NCBI GenBank assembly: GCA_024138025.1 | Contig: JAMXBD010001207.1 | Span: 186,001-250,000, forward strand | Origin: Combretum micranthum | Taxonomy: Eukaryota > Streptophyta > Magnoliopsida > Myrtales > Combretaceae | Length of the DNA: 64,000 bases | Direction: 5' to 3' | In this document: positions 59,511-64,000 of the stretch, in pieces | How the letters are laid out: each line of letters opens with the position of its first letter | Numbering within the stretch: position 1 is the first letter of the stretch | Translations under genes and position numbers: made by a program | Notes under the pieces: generated by a model | Seen by the model: the letters and a program-made list of their open reading frames with translations, nothing else | Databases searched by the model: none | What the model was told of the DNA's origin: nothing

Positions 59511-61281
59511 GCCTCTTGTTTTTTTTAAAAGAAAATATGAACTGTATTATTACAAACATACAATGAATTTAAATCAGTATTTTGTATTATTAATTTATGA
59601 TAATTTATATTATGCATTTTTTAATATTAATGATAAATATTGATATTTTGTTAGGAATATTATACTAATAGTTATAATTAATCACATTTTTTTCTTTCAT
59701 AAATTTTTATGAACAATGAAAATATTGTATTGTCATAGATATATTTATATTTGTGCAAATACTACACATTTGAAATCATCATATACTTGAAACATCAAAT
59801 AAAATTTATCAAATACTTAAGAAACAAGATGGAAATATAATTTTTTAAAAAAAAAAACCATACCCTAATAATAGTAAGATATTACCTTGGTTATGATTTT
59901 ATTGAATTAGTAGTAACAAACTGATATGATATCTAAACCTGCAAATTTAATACCTAAAAATATTATTTTAAAAGGATAAAAAATGAAAAATCAACTGATT
60001 TAAAGGAAAAGAAATGGAACAGATCGAAGAAAAAATGACAGAGTGATTGGAGTAAAAATGAACCAGGATTGTGAAAGTGGAGCACGAGGAGAAATAAATT
60101 AGGTGGAGCGCCAGTGTTTTAATTTATAGCAGTGAGTTGAGGGGAAATTGACCTCATAACAAAATGAGGCGAAATTTGCCTCGTGACTAGTAACATGAGG
60201 TGAAATTTGCCTCTCCCAAACTATTCAGTGAAATTTTTTTATGCTGCGCCAATTTTCTGCCCTTGGTAATTTACATTTAAGATTAATTTTTTAAATTTAT
60301 TAAAGATAAAAGTTGATGATATTTATTTAGGTTGTTTGTTAAAATTTAAATCATATATATGCAAATATTATTATGGAAATTAATTGATATGTGATGTGTA
60401 AATTATATATTGATAGTACTTCTTTTTATATAAAAATGAACATACCAACATAAATTTTGCATGTTTTATAAAAAACTTATTATTGAAATATGCTATTTAT
60501 GATATTACCCTAAAACTAATAAACTTTGTATTATGATATATAAAAACTAAACATGAAAATTACAAGCATGCTTATCATTATACATTTTGTCCATACAAAC
60601 CAACAAAAAATATAGTATGAATAATAATGATCCACAGAATCTACAACGTAACAAAAAAGTCCAGAGAAAATAGGAAATAACATAGTTTGAACATCGAAAA
60701 CAACAAAACTATATATAATAAGGTAGGCTAGTGTCTCTGATGTTGGCGTTGTTAGGCATGGCCTGATCTTGTAATGCATGTCGTGTAAGACACTATAAGT
60801 GGAGAAATCGAAGGTGGTATCGGATGATAAGTAGAAGGCCATGAGGAGTTTGTGGAGGACACCGAGATGAACTTAGATCTATAGCTAGAGTCATACGTAA
60901 GAATGTTTACAATATAAAAGGGGACTGCCTGCGATGAAAATTGATCAAAATCTACCCCCTTGACCATAGGGCAAAACCTGATAAGGGAGTTTGGCCTCTC
61001 AGTTGTCCAGAGTTGCTAGATGACCCATGAAATTGATTGTGCGGTGCATGCATGAACATGGATGGCTGGCTCGGCATCCCATAAAAACCTTACTAGGAAT
61101 ATGGATGAGGTGTTACTAGTGTGAATGGTATAAAGCTAGGTTGGTTAGGATCTGAGCCGCTACCACGAGTATCCATGTGTAGTGTAGGATGCTGGTATAG
61201 AGGGTACTACATGAAGGAAGACATCGAGGGAAGATGAACATAGTTCCTCAACATATTAATTTGCCCCTACATCTTATCCAT

Positions 61282-62480
61282 CTAATGCTGTTTTGTGGTC
61301 CTATTGTACTTAAGGTGCACTAAATCCTCATCATGTAGCTGCTTGAAGTGTTTAACTCTTTGTTGATCTATCGGCATACCATATCCAAAGCCACGGCGAT
61401 AGCCGGATCTATGGCAAAAAACTTCCTCCATAATCACCTCATCTGACATAAATTTTTGACTTGTCATAGCAACAAGATCCTCCTCTTCCTTCCTTTTGGA
61501 CTTCGTGTGTGCATGGTTGAAACAAAGTAAAGACAATGTCAATAAAATAATAAAAAATGATGGATAGAGTGTATTACCATGGCGTATGAAAATTGAATAT
61601 GCTAGTGATAAGTGAACTATCCATTTTCCCTCCTCAAATGCATACGCTTGTATTTCTCTATTAGTGTGTGATTCAGTAATATATGATACATGAAATTACC
61701 AAAAATATATAGAACATAAACTTGCACACCATGTGGGTATCGTGACATGCAACAAAAAAATTATAATATTTACATTCACAAGTGCATGGTAAATAATAGA
61801 TTTCGTGCCACTCGTATGCACTGATTTTTGCTTCTTCCTATTTTTCGTATTTGCCATGGATAGATGCTACATGGTTGAAAAAAGTAAACTAATGGAATAG
61901 ATAATTGGTTATGTATTCTACCAAATATAGAATTGTACCTAGTAATCTGAATCAATCTCTACGAAGTAGACAAGCCCCCTCCACTCCCTTGCCTGATGCT
62001 CAAAACCCGATGGTAGCTTGCTAGTTGCTTCCTCACCTCTACCCTTGGCCTAGATGTCTGCCTTTAGCCTATAATGGACTTGAACATATGATTTGTTGGC
62101 TAAAAAGTTCAATGTTACCCACCATTTGTGCGCCCTTCCCTTGTTCTCTAGTGGTTCAAACTTTTGCTGCACATTAAAGACAATATGCATGTGTTAGTAA
62201 ATGTTGAAGCTAATTTAATGGTCACAAGTATGTTATTTACGGAAAATAAACTTACCATAACTCTCCGAATGATGCCATGTCAAGAGGCCTCTGTAAACAC
62301 TAACTACGCCTTACCTCTGGCTCTTATAACGAACAACTTAATCGATGCTTTATAATGAGCAAGAAATTTAACCTAACAATCCCTAGGCTTAAGCACATGA
62401 GATCCATATATATCCATCAACATGGTAACATTTAGATTACGACTGGTCCTCTTAAACTCCTCTTTAGCCTGGTATGCCGA
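61282..62480 (-). pseudogene. Degenerate Ptta/En-Spm second-ORF protein
   Basis: On the minus strand EEFKRTSRNLNV, KNRKKQKSVHTSGTKS and, after an intron-like gap, HTKSKRKEEE and SDEVIMEEVFCHRSGYRRGFGYG follow the order of plant En/Spm-type second ORF proteins (HTSG-TKS, then VLG..RSGYVRGxGYG). Stops break the frame. The DNA-binding partner role is known for TnpA-like proteins; this copy is inactive. Confidence 0.5.
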
Positions 62481-62939
62481 CACCTTGCATGCACCATAAT
62501 ATCGGCCTCATCATGATTAATTGCTGCAACAGTTAGGTCCTTAGGGTTCACATGAGCAAGTAGATCATAGGAAGGTCATATGCGGCATCCTCCTCTATTC
62601 CTAACTCATTCACCCACCTAAGCTGAGTTCGAGTACATTGACCCGACTAGTTGTTGGTCCCCCTGTCTTGCTAATTGATAAGCAATGCATTGAACTATCA
62701 TCCTATATAATCAAATAAGAATATTGGTGCATCATTTTAATGTGGAAAACAAAATATTAACCATTCAAGAGGAAAATCCCACCAACATACTCCTCAGGGC
62801 ATGCATCGATATCCTCCATAAGCTAATCGTAGAAATTAAAGTGATGTATCCTACATACTCAAAAATACCAATTGTTTGTGATTCATTACTTTGAGATCAT
62901 TACGAACAAACATATGTCACAAAGAAAAACAAATGAAAA

Positions 62940-63354
62940 CAAACATATAATCTATTCATCCGATTCATCATCCCTGATGCCACTACAACTATTATGTAGG
63001 TCAGGTAAGCGTGCAAGGTTTCCTAGGTTGACAAATATGTGATCGATTGTAATCGTCTAAGGCCTTTCAACTATCTATTGCATTGGCTCCTCGGTAAAAG
63101 GTGGCTCATCCAATTCACCATCTTTTGTGAATTTAGATTGGAAGAGACCATGAGTGAATAAATGATGGTGCAGAACTTTCTATATAATCCGCTAGTCACT
63201 AGATTGCTTACTCGAGTCCTTTAAGTAAAATATCTCCTGGGCATGGTCCATAAGAATATACAAGTCATTATAGTACCATGTCCTTACTACATTGATGGAG
63301 ATGAGGTCTCCATTGATACTTTCCAATTTGTCTCGATTTATGTTAAACCCCCTG
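62940..63354 (-). pseudogene. C-terminal part of a TNP2-type transposase ORF (DUF4216-like)
   Basis: On the minus strand KLESINGDLISINVVRTWYY and DLYILMDHAQEIFYLKD resemble the DUF4216 segment that ends CACTA transposase ORFs (VNF..L...PFILASQAKQVFYVxD). It continues to TIDHIFVNLGNLARLPDL and an acidic end DDESDE with a stop near 62955. Three stops interrupt it. It begins abruptly at the LTR boundary. Confidence 0.5.
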
Positions 63355-64000
63355 TGTCACGCCCCAGCGGGTACCCTAAACGTGACAGCCCGCCGTACAC
63401 AATATTAAAACTTAAGAATGACTACCTCAGTCACTCGAAAGCTTCCATATCGGTACAAGGCGTACATTCACAACAAAGGGAGACCAGTGGAGTAATGTAT
63501 TTTAAGATATTGGCAGCGGACCATACAAAATAACACTCAATATATTTCATTGAAATAAAAGTCTTACAGCTTATAAGGGGCATTCCCCGATAATTCATAA
63601 TAACATGGTTCTACTATAACATAACAAAGCTAGAAGATTTTAGAAGAAATCTACTCTATAACTTCAAAATAGATTGCCTCCAAAAGCTTCTCAAAATAAG
63701 GATTCTACCCGGGAAATCAAGGTGGTCTGGGTGCAAAAGATAATCCTGCAATATCAAAAATCTACAGGAGTATAAGCATGACTAGCTTAGTGAGATATTC
63801 CTTACGCAATAGTACTCATAAAACAATCAAACAAGTTATTAATCAAGCATATGAATGCAACAACCATATGATCAAACATTACATACGACTATCCGGTTTC
63901 GTATGTTTGATGGATTTACCCCTCCATCGGTGGTTAGGGAATGCTTTGAACTGGGTCCCGAACAACCTCCTCAAGTTTGCGCGCGTCTTGGGGTTCCAAC
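63355..64000 (-). mobile_element. Tekay/Del-type LTR, start only
   Basis: TGTCACGCCCCAGCGGGTAC, then AACGTGACAGCCCGCCGTA and ACTACCTCAGTCACTCGAAA, follow the same order as the LTR at 38605. The GATTTACCCCTCC block at 63913 corresponds to the GATTTATGCCC-type block of relatives. It runs off the window, so whether it is solo or part of an element is unknown. Confidence 0.8.

Larger units (their letters stand above)
59393..63354 (-). mobile_element. CACTA (En/Spm-like) transposon remnant
   Basis: The left end starts CACTAGAAATTTGCCTCTC. GAGGCGA/GAGGTGAAA/TTTGCCTC motifs recur within 59393-59510 and again at 60155-60225, as expected for subterminal repeats. Coding traces are on the minus strand: a DUF4216-like tail of the TNP2 transposase region (63350-62940) and a Ptta/En/Spm-type second ORF (62700-61282). 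The right end was removed or displaced by the LTR at 63355. Between the coding traces and the terminus (59510-60700) the DNA is AT-rich and empty. Confidence 0.6.

Noticed and set aside
60531..60967. Membrane-protein-like minus frames
   Set aside because: Overlapping frames in decayed CACTA 3' DNA without a family match.

Overview
This is plant nuclear DNA, most likely from a eudicot. It is AT-rich, with intron-containing genes on both strands, plant-type LTR retrotransposons (Ty3/gypsy Tat/Ogre-like, Athila-like and chromodomain Tekay/Del-like; Ty1/copia), a CACTA transposon, MITE-like repeats and many microsatellites. I saw no bacterial, organellar or intact viral genes and no credible rRNA or tRNA gene. 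The species cannot be named from the sequence.

Layout. (1) 1-15.7 kb is a nest of retroelements. A degenerate Ty1/copia element on the minus strand is split by a complete non-autonomous LTR element (362-10390, minus strand, two 2.4-kb LTRs, 5-bp target duplication, no coding domains, many tandem repeats). Pieces of large Tekay/Del-type LTRs lie on both sides. (2) 15.7-24.7 kb is the first genic island: an intronless calmodulin-like gene (18140-18598, +) and a short FAR1-domain/coiled-coil gene (CDS 19939-22234, -, with an upstream 5' UTR exon near 24.3 kb). (3) 24.7-49.8 kb is a second nest: a chromodomain gypsy element with its 3.8-kb LTR (24726-31640, -), abutting an Athila-like gypsy (+) that is split twice, once by a 3.8-kb solo LTR in its protease and once by a copia element in its reverse transcriptase. 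That copia is itself split by a second solo LTR. A MITE-like repeat and a 5'-truncated copia end follow. (4) 49.8-57.2 kb is gene-poor, with a broken CHY/RING zinc-finger gene fragment and short repeats. (5) 57.7-59.1 kb holds a four-exon class III peroxidase gene (-). (6) 59.4-63.35 kb is a CACTA (En/Spm-like) remnant whose terminus lies about 190 bp upstream of the peroxidase TATA-like box, cut at 63355 by another Tekay-type LTR that runs off the window.

Only three genes look functional: the calmodulin-like Ca2+ sensor, the FAR1-type nuclear factor and the secretory-pathway peroxidase. Nothing suggests they act as a cluster. All transposon proteins seen carry stops, frameshifts or lost catalytic residues. 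The most informative content is the insertion stratigraphy, which can be proved in several places by reading frames that run up to both sides of an insertion, and the unusual internal structure of the non-autonomous element: several tandem-repeat families beside its 3' LTR, a variable 27-bp repeat and a tRNA-like A/B-box pair inside the LTR.
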